DNA of 64,000 nucleotides from Platycnemis pennipes. Its lineage: Eukaryota; Arthropoda; Insecta; Odonata; Platycnemididae. The stretch is taken from NCBI GenBank assembly GCA_933228895.1, contig OW121854.1, positions 133,157,926-133,221,925 on the forward strand. Direction: 5' to 3'. Each line of letters opens with the position of its first letter. Position 1 is the stretch's first letter. Both the position numbers and the translations under genes were made by a program. The notes under the pieces were generated by a model. The model did not search any database. It was not told where the DNA came from and saw nothing but the letters and a program-made list of their open reading frames with translations. This document shows positions 46,728-57,744 of the stretch, piece after piece.

Positions 46728-47210
46728 GTGCCAACCAAGAAGTCCTTCTCAGAATGGAGTATAAACCTGCTGCCTTGCAGCACATCCCGAGAGCCTGCTT
46801 GGGAAGCACATGGTTGCGAGTGGAGCGACAGAAAGATGGGAGATTTATACTCCCAAAGATCGTCTAAAGGTTGCCAACACAGATTTTATGCTTGCAAAGA
46901 CTTTCAAAGGGCATATTACTGCATGTTCAGACATCAAAACCGAGAATTCGAGATTGTGGGCCAAGAAGTGACATTCTGTCAAGAAGTGACAAGTTGTGGT
47001 TTTGAAAATGGAAACAGAGTTGTGAAGCGATTCAGCATCACCGTGGAGGAAGACATCAGCTGCCCTGAGAAACAGCGGAAGGCTGAAGAGCAGCTCCCAG
47101 TCATTTGGTTGGACGTTTATGAGAAAAACAAGCCAATCTCATACCCACAGGAGGTGATATACCGAGGAGAACTGAAGTTAATGGAGCATCAGGAGAATAT
47201 ACAAGAGTGA
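46728..47210 (+). pseudogene. 160-codon ORF, tentatively Argonaute PAZ-like
   Basis: From about codon 65 the frame reads FRHQNREFEIVGQEVT, then FENGNRVVKRFSITVEE, then QLPVIWLDVYEKNKPISYPQ and EVIYRGELK. The order (a basic-Tyr-type strand, a glycine-linked hairpin, S/TVEE, then LPVI-V...N...P.EV) resembles the end of Argonaute PAZ domains, which hold the 3' end of guide RNA. The expected YF after TVEE is missing, and the first 60 codons do not match. There is no good splice donor at the end. If it is PAZ, it lies 3' of the PIWI exons, so it would belong to a second copy or a retroposed fragment. It could also be an unrelated protein. Confidence 0.4.
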
Positions 47211-47219
47211 TATCAAAGG

Positions 47220-48200
47220 GTGGTAGTTCAGCGGCTATTGATGGATGTAAACTGATTCGTTATACTGATCATCAAAAGTCTCTTGTGAAATATGGCACAA
47301 CTGACGCTGTCAAGGAAGCTCGTCTCGGAGTGATAAAGTTTGTATTAGCCATCGAAGATGAAATGGTTATATTTTAAAACTACATTTTGCATGAATTTCA
47401 AACTACTAAAAAATGTTAAACTAAAAAAATTAAAAAATGTTCATTTATCTTTACCATATGGAGGAAAGGTCGTTCAATCAATAAAACACACAGTATATTG
47501 GTTTCACAAATTTATTCCTTCAATTTTTAACATATTTTATTTTTTGTACACCAATCTGCCAGCTTGTGACAATTTTTTTCTTTCCCATTGCAGATTATTT
47601 TGAGAATGCGACTCGATTAAACAGTCTTCATTAGTCGGTAGTTTTTTTAATGAAGGACAACCGTACATTTCCAAATTACTCATGCAGATTCCTTAGGGAA
47701 GAAGACTAGTCAAGAAGGATGCCTTTTGTGTACCTTTGGTGAATAAAAACTGATATTCATTTGTATATTTAAATAATATTCTCTCCAATTCCGAATATTC
47801 TCTATCCCCAGAGTATTCATTCAAGCCATGATAGTTGTTCTTTAACCAAGACGAGTCTTTCGCATACAGCAGTCTTGCTGGTGATTAGAAAAGCCACATA
47901 TTACAACATTTTGTTTGTACATTAATGATAGCCAATTCCTTAACTGTGTATCCATCCACCATCATTTGTGGTGAATCCTTGAATTTCGATAATGGCACTT
48001 ATGGTGTAATCTCTCAAACTTACAAGGTTTTTACACCCAATGCCAGAGGTTCAAGAGATTACGGGAGCTTCTGACTTGCAGAATTTCAGCAGAGATTAGA
48101 GGCCCTTTGCATACACACAGGTGCAATCAAAGTAAAACCAAGTTTGATTAGCAGAACATTCATTGAACATGAGTATCATCTCAAATTCCAGCCTTTCCAG
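47220..48200. other. No recognised gene
   Basis: A frame at 47215-47377 (ISKGGSSAAIDGCKLIRYTD...) follows the PAZ-like ORF in another frame; its identity is unknown. The rest is AT-rich. Confidence 0.35.
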
Positions 48201-48207
48201 ATCACAT

Positions 48208-49194
48208 TCAATGATATTGCAATAAAATGTTTAAAATAGGCAAATGTTGCTTCCCAAAGTAATTTGCATAGGACAAGAAATTCGAAGAGAGCTGATCTTT
48301 TAGGCTAATATATAAATAATTACTCACTGATTTTTCCAAATTGATAACATTATTCCATTCACCGCGTGAAACAATAACACTTTTCTTATTTGTCTGAGTA
48401 AATTGCACTATTGGTGCAAAGTCTCGTGAAGGATCGTCACCCACAGAAACACTTTTTGCTTTTACTCCATTTGGATAATTCACTGTTTGAAGGAGTAAAT
48501 TATTGCTGTTACAAGAAGAAGATGGAATGTGAGTATGTCTCTTCCTCTTGATGGGTGGAGACTCCTTCCTCGACGACGACAGCATAATGGCTGATGATCG
48601 GCAGGATATTATCTTGCTTTTGAGGGATTCGGTGGTGGAGGGGTGGGGGAACAGTTGCTGGAGCATGGCTCAACTTCTGCTTTGAGGCGTTTGTATTCCA
48701 TTGAGCTAGGGAATGAGCATCTCCACCCATACTGTTACGCAACTTATGGCCCGGGAAGGAGCGTTTTTCAGGTGCGGGACAATGGAGTTCTTTCTTTAAG
48801 GAGATGAAGGTACGGTGTGTTAGGTGGGAGAGGAACTCACACTGGGCTTCGCTATATGCATACAGAGAGGTTGCCTCTTCAATGATGGCCTCGAGGTGGG
48901 TAAGAGCTCCACATGCCAGATGAAGCCATGATCAAAGGTACTCTCCTCACAGTTTAGCAGGTCCTGTAACTGCAGCTTCTTTCCAATGATAAGCTTCCCT
49001 TGTTTCTGGAAACTCCCCCAAAACAGGCGATTGGAATCAGCATCCACCGCAGCCAGCTCTATAACCCACCCTTGGAGAAGCACACGAAAGTGATGATCTG
49101 TATTTTGGAAAGTCTCTCTCATCACTGACGTTTCTCCCCCCGGATCATGGTATTTATTCTCGAGCAGCACCGTTGAGCTCTGGGATGACACCAC
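48208..49194 (-). pseudogene. Two ORFs downstream of the Polinton protease, function unknown
   Basis: On the - strand: 49194-48820 (124 codons, with VLLQGWVIELAAVDADSNRL) and 48666-48208 (152 codons, a basic Ser-rich N-terminus, then FAPIVQFTQTNKKSVIVSRG and a helical end). They follow the protease in the same orientation and may be remnants of Polinton structural or accessory genes. I cannot name them from sequence. An overlapping 77-codon frame at 48742-48509 may be part of the second, frameshifted. Confidence 0.35.
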
Positions 49195-49197
49195 CTT

Positions 49198-49623
49198 TCA
49201 CTCCTCAACTCGTTGAAGGTCAAGTGAAACAGCTTCAGCACAGCAGTCGTTGAGATGAGGTATGGTGTGATTAAATTGTGTGAGGAATTTGTGTAGGGTA
49301 TATCTGAATGAGTTGTTAGCTGCATAAAGACAACTACATTCTCTGCAAATGTCAGAATGAAAACTTTGAATCTGAACCCGATTGTGAGTGCAAGCGAAAG
49401 GTTTCAAAAAATGTATAATACTCAGAACGAAAGGTACCAATCCATAAGAGTCAAAATATTCTGCTATGCCATCGAAAATATGTATTGCGACCCAATGAGA
49501 CCCAGGCAAGTGTGAAGGATCTGAGTTCACTGCATATATATCTTTTCTAGGAGAGTGAGGTAATGTATCGGAAGCGTAGACTCCACGGAGTATTTTAAGC
49601 GGATGCAATAACCTATCAGTCAT
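49198..49623 (-). pseudogene. Polinton/Maverick adenain-type cysteine protease
   Basis: The protease of Polintons is related to adenovirus maturation protease and ULP1. This 141-codon frame shows the family order: GVYASDTLP, YAVNSDPSHLPGSHWVAIHI (His at residue 43), EYFDSYG (Asp 58) and QIQSFHSDICRECSCLYA, with a Gln near 86 and Cys 93 in the expected catalytic places. Relatives have C-G-x-x-C here; the Gly is replaced by Arg-Glu, so activity is doubtful. It lies just downstream of the polymerase fragment on the same strand, closer than in intact Polintons, which indicates deletion between them. Confidence 0.75.
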
Positions 49624-49689
49624 CCATTGCTAGACTAATAATTTGTGATAATGTTCTGGTTTTTATCAATTTCTAGCGAGGTAATGTAT

Positions 49690-50070
49690 TTTGCAAATAC
49701 CAAGCACATCACGGTGTTTTTTTAATTATTTCTTGAATTTTGCCTCTATTCGCACCACACCCCAATCTCTGAGACTGTTCCTCGGAATTTGGTATGACAA
49801 ATATTCTCCTATCGTCGTAATCTAGCTAGCAAACAACAAAATGACCATCGTGTGAAGAAAGGTTGTGGATGAAAACTGGAAGAAAGTTTGGTATTGTACG
49901 TTGCAAAACTGATGTGCTGCAGCCCTGAATATCCCGGTCTAGTGATCGTGATCTCTCACTCGGTCCTCGTTAAGTTTTTTCCCGCAAATGTGACATTGTC
50001 TCCTGTAACACGCTCTCCTCTTCTGGAGTGAGGGGATTCGTGGGAATGGTAACTTCATACAAAGAAAGGA
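49690..50070 (-). pseudogene. Polinton protein-primed DNA polymerase B fragment
   Basis: The - strand, with one frameshift and a stop, gives PLTPEEE, then RQCHICGKKLNEDRVRDHDH, then TGIF..AAHQFCN, then FLPVFIHNLSSHDGHF, then a DDRRIFVIPNSEEQ block. This is the Cys-His (endonuclease VII-like) insert followed by the start of the exonuclease region of Polinton-type PolB. The polymerase motifs proper are absent, so only a short middle piece remains. The N-terminal side is replaced by LINE sequence at about 50080-50110. Confidence 0.75.
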
Positions 50071-50079
50071 CGAAATTGG

Positions 50080-51680
50080 ATACACTCCCACTGTTATTGG
50101 GGTCATTGTTAGAATAAAACTTGGAAATCTGAGCTTTGTGATCATAGAAGTATGCATCCAATATTGAAATTTCATATGAATGCATGGTAGAGAACATTTT
50201 GTCAGTGACTAATGAAGAGCAACAGGTAACCATAGTGGGCTCACTTATTGTGGAATTTAGTTTAAATGTCAGCAAAGTATCCCACAGATATTTCTTCATT
50301 GTAGAATTTGAGTTCAAATCTATGTTGAAATCACCGCAAACAATAGTATTTGCTGCATTTTTAACAAAGCCAGGTAGGAACTCAAGAAGATGATCCATAA
50401 AACCTGAAAAATCACCACTAGAAGATGTATAGATGCACATTATAGAAGTCCAAGTATGTATTTCCAAAAGTTAACCTTATTCCACAGCATTCAAGGTCCA
50501 TCTCCATTCTAGGGTTCCTGAATTGAAAACTACGTTCAAAATGGTGATTTTTAATGACAACTAGTACACCACCACCTTTGTGTTTGGATCTATAAAAGGA
50601 GAAAACTAATTGGAAGCCCTTAATGCTGATAAATTGAATTTCATCTGAGTGGAGTCAATGCTCAGAAATACAAATGACGTCTGGCTGATGGTTGAGTAAG
50701 AATAGTTCTAGTACGTGCGTCTTTTAGCGTAAACACTGAATTTTTAAGTGTGATATTTTCAAAGCACTTATATTTTGATTACCCTTAGAGATAATTTATT
50801 CACAGATCGCACCACTTGCATCAAAGGCATCTGGGCCTACCGGTCTTCCAGTCGAGCCTAGCACAGAGTTACTGGAATGTTTCTGGGTTTTGGGAAGTTA
50901 ATTACTATAACCCCATTCAGCCATAAGCGAGAGTTTGTTGTGATGAGCATAGTCAATGCCGATTTTGAAGGCACCATAAGCACTTTTGTCGATAATCTTC
51001 TCACATTATTCACAAACAACATTGACACTGTCTCTCACATGACTGATCACAATATCAGCAGTAGTTTCATTAGCCAGACGACCAATAAACACGTCAATAG
51101 TTCTCTTGGCAGCTCACGGACTGCCCAACTTTTCATTTTTAGGCTCACCCCGACTGATGATGAACAAATTAAGATTTTTTTTGCGCTGCACCATGGTGAA
51201 ATGTTCATTGGTGGTGTTGCTGTCTCATGGGTAGCAGTCCACGGCAACTTGCTGCTTCAATGGATAAGATTCTGTAACTTCAGTATGTTGCTTGTTGTCA
51301 GTACGGGTAGTGAGGGTTGATGATCCAAGATTGTCATTACGTAAAGTATCGCATCCCTGGATGTCTGCAGCTTCAGTTGTTATAGGTGCAGATTCAGCAA
51401 AACTCAGTCTCTGTTTTGGTAGGGTGCTTAGAAAGATGTACTTAAGCTTTTATGTCTCACGCATTTTGGCTTTTAAAATTTTGATGTCTGCTACAATTTT
51501 AGCCATGTTTTGTCCATCAACTAGGAGACAGTATAAACCCTGCTGAAAAACATGCGGTGCATCTTCAAAGGCCTCAAGGTTGATATCCTTAAATCCGGCA
51601 TATATGGTGGAAAAGATGCGTACAGCTATCACAGGAGAGGACTTTTTCCCAGTTGGAAAGACATTTTTGTTATACACTCA
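50080..51680 (-). pseudogene. Decayed non-LTR retrotransposon: ORF1 and APE endonuclease
   Basis: On the - strand, ORF1 pieces come first (51677-50890): IKILKAKM-type coiled coil, then, in another frame, VFIGRLANETTADIVISHVR and AYGAFKIGIDYAHHNKLSLM, matching the RRM-like block of the ORF1 at the window end (LYIGRVNNKTTADLIV). Then the endonuclease (50740-50110): DVICISEH, HKGGGVLVVIK, IVCGDFNIDL and, in the expected place, DHKAQISKF. There are several stops and shifts. No reverse transcriptase follows; the sequence passes into Polinton PolB. Loss of the 3' half is unusual for a LINE, where 5' truncation is the rule. Confidence 0.75.
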
Positions 51681-53676
51681 GGGCCAGTTTCACCAACGAA
51701 GATAATCTTTTTAACTCGGTTAATTTTGGGATTAACCGAGTTAATGTGACTTCTCTGTTTCACCAGTACCATTAACTCGGTTTTGGTGCATTATCTCGGT
51801 TAATATTTTTACCGACCGTTTTCGCGAGGTGAAAGGATATTATCCGAGATAATACTGTAAAAGCAACATGGCGCGCAGGCGATTTTGTCAGCTACTTTTA
51901 GATATTAGTCGAGACATTTGAGTCCAATTATCGTTATTTAAGGCAATTACTAGGTTGATTAAGGAACGCGCACTTTATTTGAACCTAAAACTTGAGATTT
52001 GATTTATCCCGAGTTAATAAACGCTACGAAAAGCACTTAGCAACAATTCAGGTGAGATCTTCTCGGGATTTCCACCGGGTTAAATATTTATACAACACCA
52101 ACTTCACTCACCCTGAAGATGATGGACAAGTCGTCCGTGGAAACGTTGGTGCTATAAAAAGGATAAATAAAAGCAAATAGCACATATCTAACCTCTAAAA
52201 CTCTATCTTATTTAAATTTAAATAGTACACTTCTCACAATAGACACTGCTACACACTTCAACCATAATTAAACATATTTTATAACCCTCATGAATTCTTG
52301 CTGAGTAATCAGGGAACGTTATAGCCGCATACGGTCGTGGAAATGATTTGCCCGTCGCTATAAAATCTTAGCGTGACAGCCAGCCGGAATCGAATTGTAA
52401 AATATCAATATAATTATAAACTTGTATACCTAAGGTTGATCAAGTATCTCGTCACCGAAATTGCTTCTCTGGTCGTCGTGTCCGATCTTTCATAATCACG
52501 TCTGGTGAGATTTAATGCAGTACGAAATTGCTCCAGCGTCTTTCTTAATAAATGACGACAGGCCTCACATTCCTATAAAAAGTTTATTTTGAATCACGCT
52601 TAACGTACCTCGACCACTATTTCTCCTCTCTCGTAGCTTTCTCCGGAAGAATTGTGGCTGCCACTGTTGTATGGACACTAGCAGTAGATACGAAAATTAA
52701 ACCATACCGATTCATTATTAATAGCTCTACTTCACTTCCGATGGCCTCAAACCTCAATATTTAGAAAGCTTTGTATAATGAATATTATAATTTTAAATAT
52801 ACACCATTCTTTATTTCACCTATCACGCATCACTTCTAAACAAGGCAGAAGACACAAATGTAAACATACCATCGATACCGCAGCGTTGGTCGGAAATCTC
52901 CCGTGAATCGATATGTGCTATCGATACGCCTACACATACTTTCTGCACGTAACAGGGATTCAAGGAATTAATTAAAAAGATCATTCGCCGTGTTACACGC
53001 CCTAAGCAGGAGCAATTTCAGGTCATCACTTAAATTCATTAGCGAATGAATTCATTCGCATGATAATTCACCTTGACACCAATGACAACGACGAAGGAAA
53101 TGCTAAGTTTTAAGTGATCGAAAGGTACCTATAATAGCAGTTACTGTTCGTTTTCGAGACGCTATAAATAAAAGAAATGTAATTTAAGTTCATTCCAGTA
53201 TTTTATTTCTCTATCTCGTAAACGTAACAGTGAAGACAACAAGTGATATCTTAGGGTAGATGTTTAGTAGAATTAGGAAAAGCGGGGTTTGAAATATCTT
53301 ATAAACATATAGACGATTTTTGAAAGTGATTATAGATGTTTTCTAAATATGCGTAGAAGATAATATAGATGTTTCGTGGACGTTTAGTTAATATTTTGTC
53401 CTTCATGGGTACATTGGAAATGCCTTTAGTTACAATAAGCACGAAGTTAAATCAGCTGCATTACAAATCGGTTAGGCGCTTTTATTTGTTTGCTGACGTC
53501 AGGAGTATGAGAAATTTACCAACCTAAACATTCTCAGAGAAATCTCGGTTTAAAAAAACTGAGATAATAATAACAGTGGTGGAATGCAAGCAAGAGATTA
53601 TCGAGATAATAATATTAACTGAGATAATGTAAACTGCGATAATGGGAAATTTTACCATCGTTGGTGAAACTGGCCC
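51681..53676. mobile_element. Non-autonomous DNA element with GGGCCAGTTTCACC ends
   Basis: Both ends read GGGCCAGTTTCACCAACGA inward, and TCA flanks each side (51678-51680, 53677-53679). Subterminal 'ttaactcggttaa' and 'gagataat' words recur at both ends. It interrupts the decayed LINE ORF1. No transposase. The superfamily is uncertain; a 3-bp duplication could suit Harbinger-type elements. Confidence 0.85.
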
Positions 53677-53679
53677 TCA

Positions 53680-54257
53680 GTAATACTCAGTGCCTACTCC
53701 CAAAAACACCATATGTATTACAGTCTCCTTGAGTTAATGAACTTAGCTGCAGCACATTTTAATTTGCTGTTTTAAAATCAATTCTCAGTCTAAATGCCAT
53801 TGTATAGGATATGCATTGGCTTGGAAGACATTCCATTTTTTTAGCATATTTTTCCAGAGAAAAAATTTTTCTCTGCATATTTCTACAGTTTTTCCTTGGG
53901 TAATGTTTATGCTTATGCCTTATGCTATGAATTGAAAATCTGAAAATGAAGACAGGAGGCAATTCTGTTCTATCAGCACATGAAGACAATGCAAATGTGT
54001 GATGTGTTTTCTCATGTCACTGAGTATTATCAATAACACATTGGAATCTTTGGAAATTGCATGTCTGTTTGAGGCTGCATTGAACATCTATGGGACCTCG
54101 TCCATGCTTACTATTTGTGAACGTAATAAATCTTCCCTTTTTCTTGCATTAATGACTCATACAAACCTCCATAATTTTTTCCTCATATCATGGACCTGAT
54201 TAGATGGCATAGTTTCGTTAAAAAAAAACAATTCCCAAAGCATTTGGTTTTAGTAAT
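53680..54257 (-). pseudogene. Decayed antisense reading frame, unidentified
   Basis: The - strand frame keeps long open stretches between stops (for example SKDSNVLLIILSDMRKHI and FLWKNMLKKWNVFQANA) and includes a 76-codon ORF at 53759-53989 in another frame. It may belong to the LINE 5' part or to a Polinton gene. No domain was recognised. Confidence 0.3.
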
Positions 54258-54326
54258 TCAGTATTTATCATGAAGATTGTATTCTAGCAAGGGTTTCTGA
54301 ACTAAACCCATTCCTATACCAATAGC

Positions 54327-56638
54327 TAGAGACCTGATCTTTTCGCGATAACGAAATAACGGCGATAAACGCGAAATATGCCTATTTTGAATGAAATACG
54401 CGAAATTCATAATAATCCGCGAAATTTTCACCCAAACTTGGTTAAACACGATTAATTACACGAAATCAGACTACTCACGTACAGTAAATATTTTTGAACC
54501 TTGTTGTATCGATTTTCGATTATCGATATTCACTTCGACATGTTCAATCGTTCACGAAATATCATCCGTCCCGTCCGTCCAATCATGCCCCGTTCAGACT
54601 ACGGTGGCCGTTACGTCGTCCTTACGCCCGTAGGCTTTTTACCCCATCTCGGGTGGAGTCACCTTTCCTCCTAAAGCTCTGTAGAGCTTTATTTCCTCCC
54701 GGTCTGAAGCGCCTATTAGTGCGGAAACAGACTTGAAAACACCCATGAACAAGTTCGTATGCCGGTATCTAGTAGTTTCCAACACTGCCAAATTACGATG
54801 GTCAGCCCGACGCTGCAGTCTCAGTGAAAACCGGAAACGGGAAATGAGAAGAGACTGACGAAAAGATACCACATGCACCCACCGAATTCAAAATATCACC
54901 GGTATGAATACAGTTAATTAAAAATTAGGGAATATAACAGGAAACAGAGTTGCTTTCAATTTACCTTACAAGGGGCAAGTTGCCACTGCCGACCAAAATG
55001 CTATGGGCACTCGAGTTTGAAGGGTATTTATAAAATAACCAGAAGACCTACAGAGAATTTAATCATATCATCTTTTCCTCGTTTATTTTGGCAGGTACGA
55101 AGTACGGCTTTCCAAACAACAATTAGCCGCTCACCCGTCTTATTACTACCCATTTAAGTATACATTGATACAAAAAAGTTGATTAAATAATGTTCTTTAC
55201 GATAATGTATTTTATAAAATTAGGATAACTAAGGATGACAGCGCAATGAGAATAACATTTGAATACCACCCGGACTCAAGAAAATACTTCTGACAAAAAT
55301 GATGCCAGCAACAAATAGCAGCTGGCCCGCTACCCTTACAATGTGATTTGATAAAAAAAATTTGATTACATTACGTTCTTAAAGACGATGTATTATAACA
55401 TGTGGATATCCAAGGATTAAAACCCAATTAATAGCCAGGAAAAAAGCTTGAGAAAAACATTCTTGCGTGCATTGTGTAGTAATTTTCAATAGATCGGTGA
55501 TAGGTTTCTGAGAAATAAATTTTTAAAGTGGGCATAATCATTGAACACAAAAAACCTTCGCTTTTTCCATTGAACTTTGGTAAAAAAATAACAATATAGG
55601 TAATTCAAAAACGTTATGAGTACAACAATTAACGGATTATCAAACGAGAAAAAATTAATGTGATTAAATTTTCCGCAGGTCTTTTGGTTATTCCATACAT
55701 GTCCATCAAACTCGAGTGCACATAATATCTTGGTCGACAGTAGTGACTTGTTTCGTGTAAGCTTCACCCATTAGCAGCTAGAAGCACTGAAGTTACGCTG
55801 TAATGCAGGAGAAGTTAAGAAGCCTCTCACTACATGTTCCAACCCCTGCCTCCTGCTAACCACCTCCACAAGTATCCTCTCCTCCCCCATCATACCAAAT
55901 TCCTACATACTTTCTTATTTGTCTTTCTTTCATACAATCGCACATTCTCCATCCACTCACACACTCATCTCTCAAACGACTGCAGTCTATTCTCATCTTC
56001 CTTCCTCAAGAGAACTCGTTTCTGCACCACACAATGCCACATTCCACGTTGAACTCTTCGCCAGCCTCTTCTTTACATCCTTATGCTAGGTCCCCATCAT
56101 CATATTCCTCATATTGCAAAATGTTTCCTTTGCTGGCGCTGTTCTCCTTCCAAATGTGTTTGCTACTATGCCAGTTTTCTTCCAAAGTACTACCCAAGTA
56201 ATTAAATTACTCCAGTTTGTTTCCTCCTCTTATGACCAGCCTCGCTTTCTTTATCCCAGAAAATCTCATTACCTTTCCTTTCTCATGATTAATCCTCAGA
56301 AGATAATATGATTAATGAAGTAGGCAAAGCAATTTCAGCTGGTGCATTGGAGCCGTGAGGAAGCATATGAAAAAATTGTTTGCTTAGAGATGTCCAAGAC
56401 CATGGTTGCCAATGCTCTGCTTCATTGGCTATTCAATTTGTTTATTAGAAATTAAAGTATTTTAAAATAATTACATTCAGCAATGCTGCATCACTACTTG
56501 CATTGACTTTTTACTCACAAATTACGCTGTGTGTAGCCGTAAATGAAAACACCGAAATATGGGTTTGAAAACAACGAAATTCCCAAAAAATAAGACCGAT
56601 TTTGGGCATTTGAAAACACCGAAAATATCAGGTCCCTA
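54327..56638. mobile_element. hAT element, defective, with 8-bp target duplication
   Basis: The left end TAGAGACCTGATC pairs with the right end, read on the other strand as TAGGGACCTGATA. CCAATAGC flanks both sides (54319-54326, 56639-56646). The TAG-x-G start and 8-bp duplication identify a hAT element. No hAT transposase is visible; it holds a LINE reverse-transcriptase fragment instead. Removing it restores an antisense frame (see 56640-57100). Confidence 0.9.
55770..56300 (-). pseudogene. LINE reverse-transcriptase C-terminal fragment inside hAT
   Basis: On the - strand: IRGGNKLE, then FNYLGSTLEEN, an SASKGNILQYE block, KRLAKSSTWNVALCGAETSS, then GEERILVEVVSRRQGLEHVV. These are the thumb-region words (F.YLGS, ..I..R...A, ALYG.ET, RRQ...GHV) of a widespread arthropod LINE reverse transcriptase. 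No YADD core. Stops are common. Confidence 0.6.
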
Positions 56639-56639
56639 C

Positions 56640-57100
56640 CAATAGCCAATCTTTGTGGAAATTCTCCATATTTATCTAATATGTAGTACCGCTTCTGAAT
56701 ACCAACTAATGTATATATTGGAAGAAATCAGGATTAGCTTTCATATTGTGGTGACTGGATAGAGTTATCTCTCATGTACTTTCTACTAGGGTACATGAGG
56801 GTATCATCAGTAACATAGAGCTGTAAATTAACCTCTGTATCTATCGGCATTTGAAAAGCGATTACACCAAGATAGTCATGATTCTCCTTGATGTTAGTTG
56901 GTCACATGTACAACTTAATGTTGAAAACATGTTGTAAAAATTTGTTTAAACTTCCTTGTACAATTTATAGGTTCCACACACTTGCCAAGAATGGGAAAGA
57001 ATTGCTAGAAAATTGAGGTGTAGATAAAATTTTCAAATGTGCCTCTGCCCCATAGGCAGCAAACACATTGCCTTTCGACCAACTGCAACTGCTGAGCATA
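56640..57100 (-). pseudogene. Unidentified antisense gene fragment, interrupted by the hAT
   Basis: The - strand reads ENHDYLGVIAFQMPIDTEVN, then YVTDDTLMYPSRKYMRDN; after a stop and shift it continues as FLPIYTLVGIQKRYYILDKY, then GEFPQR. On the other side of the hAT (54326-54258) the frame resumes LAIGIGMGLVQKPLLEYNLH and ends at a stop. With one CCAATAGC kept, the join is in frame. The family is not recognised; a Polinton-type structural protein is one guess, from its position near other Polinton genes on the same strand. Confidence 0.4.
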
Positions 57101-57119
57101 TTACAGTAATTACAAAGTG

Positions 57120-57400
57120 GTCACTCCATTGTATTGCTTGGAAGTGCCATGCGTGTATGTGGCAGCCCTGTCCACAGGTGGGCCCTATCCCAGTAGGGTC
57201 CTAACACCAGGTCAGAGTCATTTCAACTATGGACTTTCCAGAAGGGTGGTTGAAAATGCTATTTGCGTTCTAAGCATCTGCTTTTGTGTGCTTCTTTCAC
57301 TGATCAACCACAGAAAATGGAGACCATTGCTCTTGCTACAATTGCACTGCACAACTACGTAGCGGATGAAAGGTCCCAATTATTTAGCATAAGATGATGA
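57120..57400 (+). pseudogene. Harbinger (DDE_Tnp_4) C-terminal fragment
   Basis: LTPGQSHFNYGLSRRVVENA is the conserved FNY.LSR.R..VENAFG motif near the last catalytic residue of Harbinger nucleases. After a one-base shift the frame continues TIALATIALHNYVADERSQ, the usual ALHN ending. Not related by position to the Harbinger at 8344-10602. Confidence 0.75.
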
Positions 57401-57744
57401 TTGCAATTTAGACCAACTGAGATCCACTGGGGTTGTAGCTTTCGAGACGGTTCACTTTCGACCTGAGGATGCTGACAGGATAGCCAGTGAAACTTGTGTC
57501 ATCCTCCCAATCTACGTGGAAGGATACCCGGAAGAATGCAGAAAGCATCTAACCAATACCACCATGCGAACCTTAAGCCTGATAATGTTAATGGAGGTTG
57601 GAACTTACTTCACTCATCTCTGCAGCAATTTCTTACATCACCGTCGGTTACCTGCCCTTATTTTTATAATATGGATTTGTAGGATTAAATTGGTGAGGCT
57701 ATTCTCTCGAATGGGATATCCAGCTTGAGCCCATGACCAACTTA

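Noticed and set aside
50877..51320. 147-codon + strand ORF
   Set aside because: Shadow of the decayed LINE ORF1 on the - strand.
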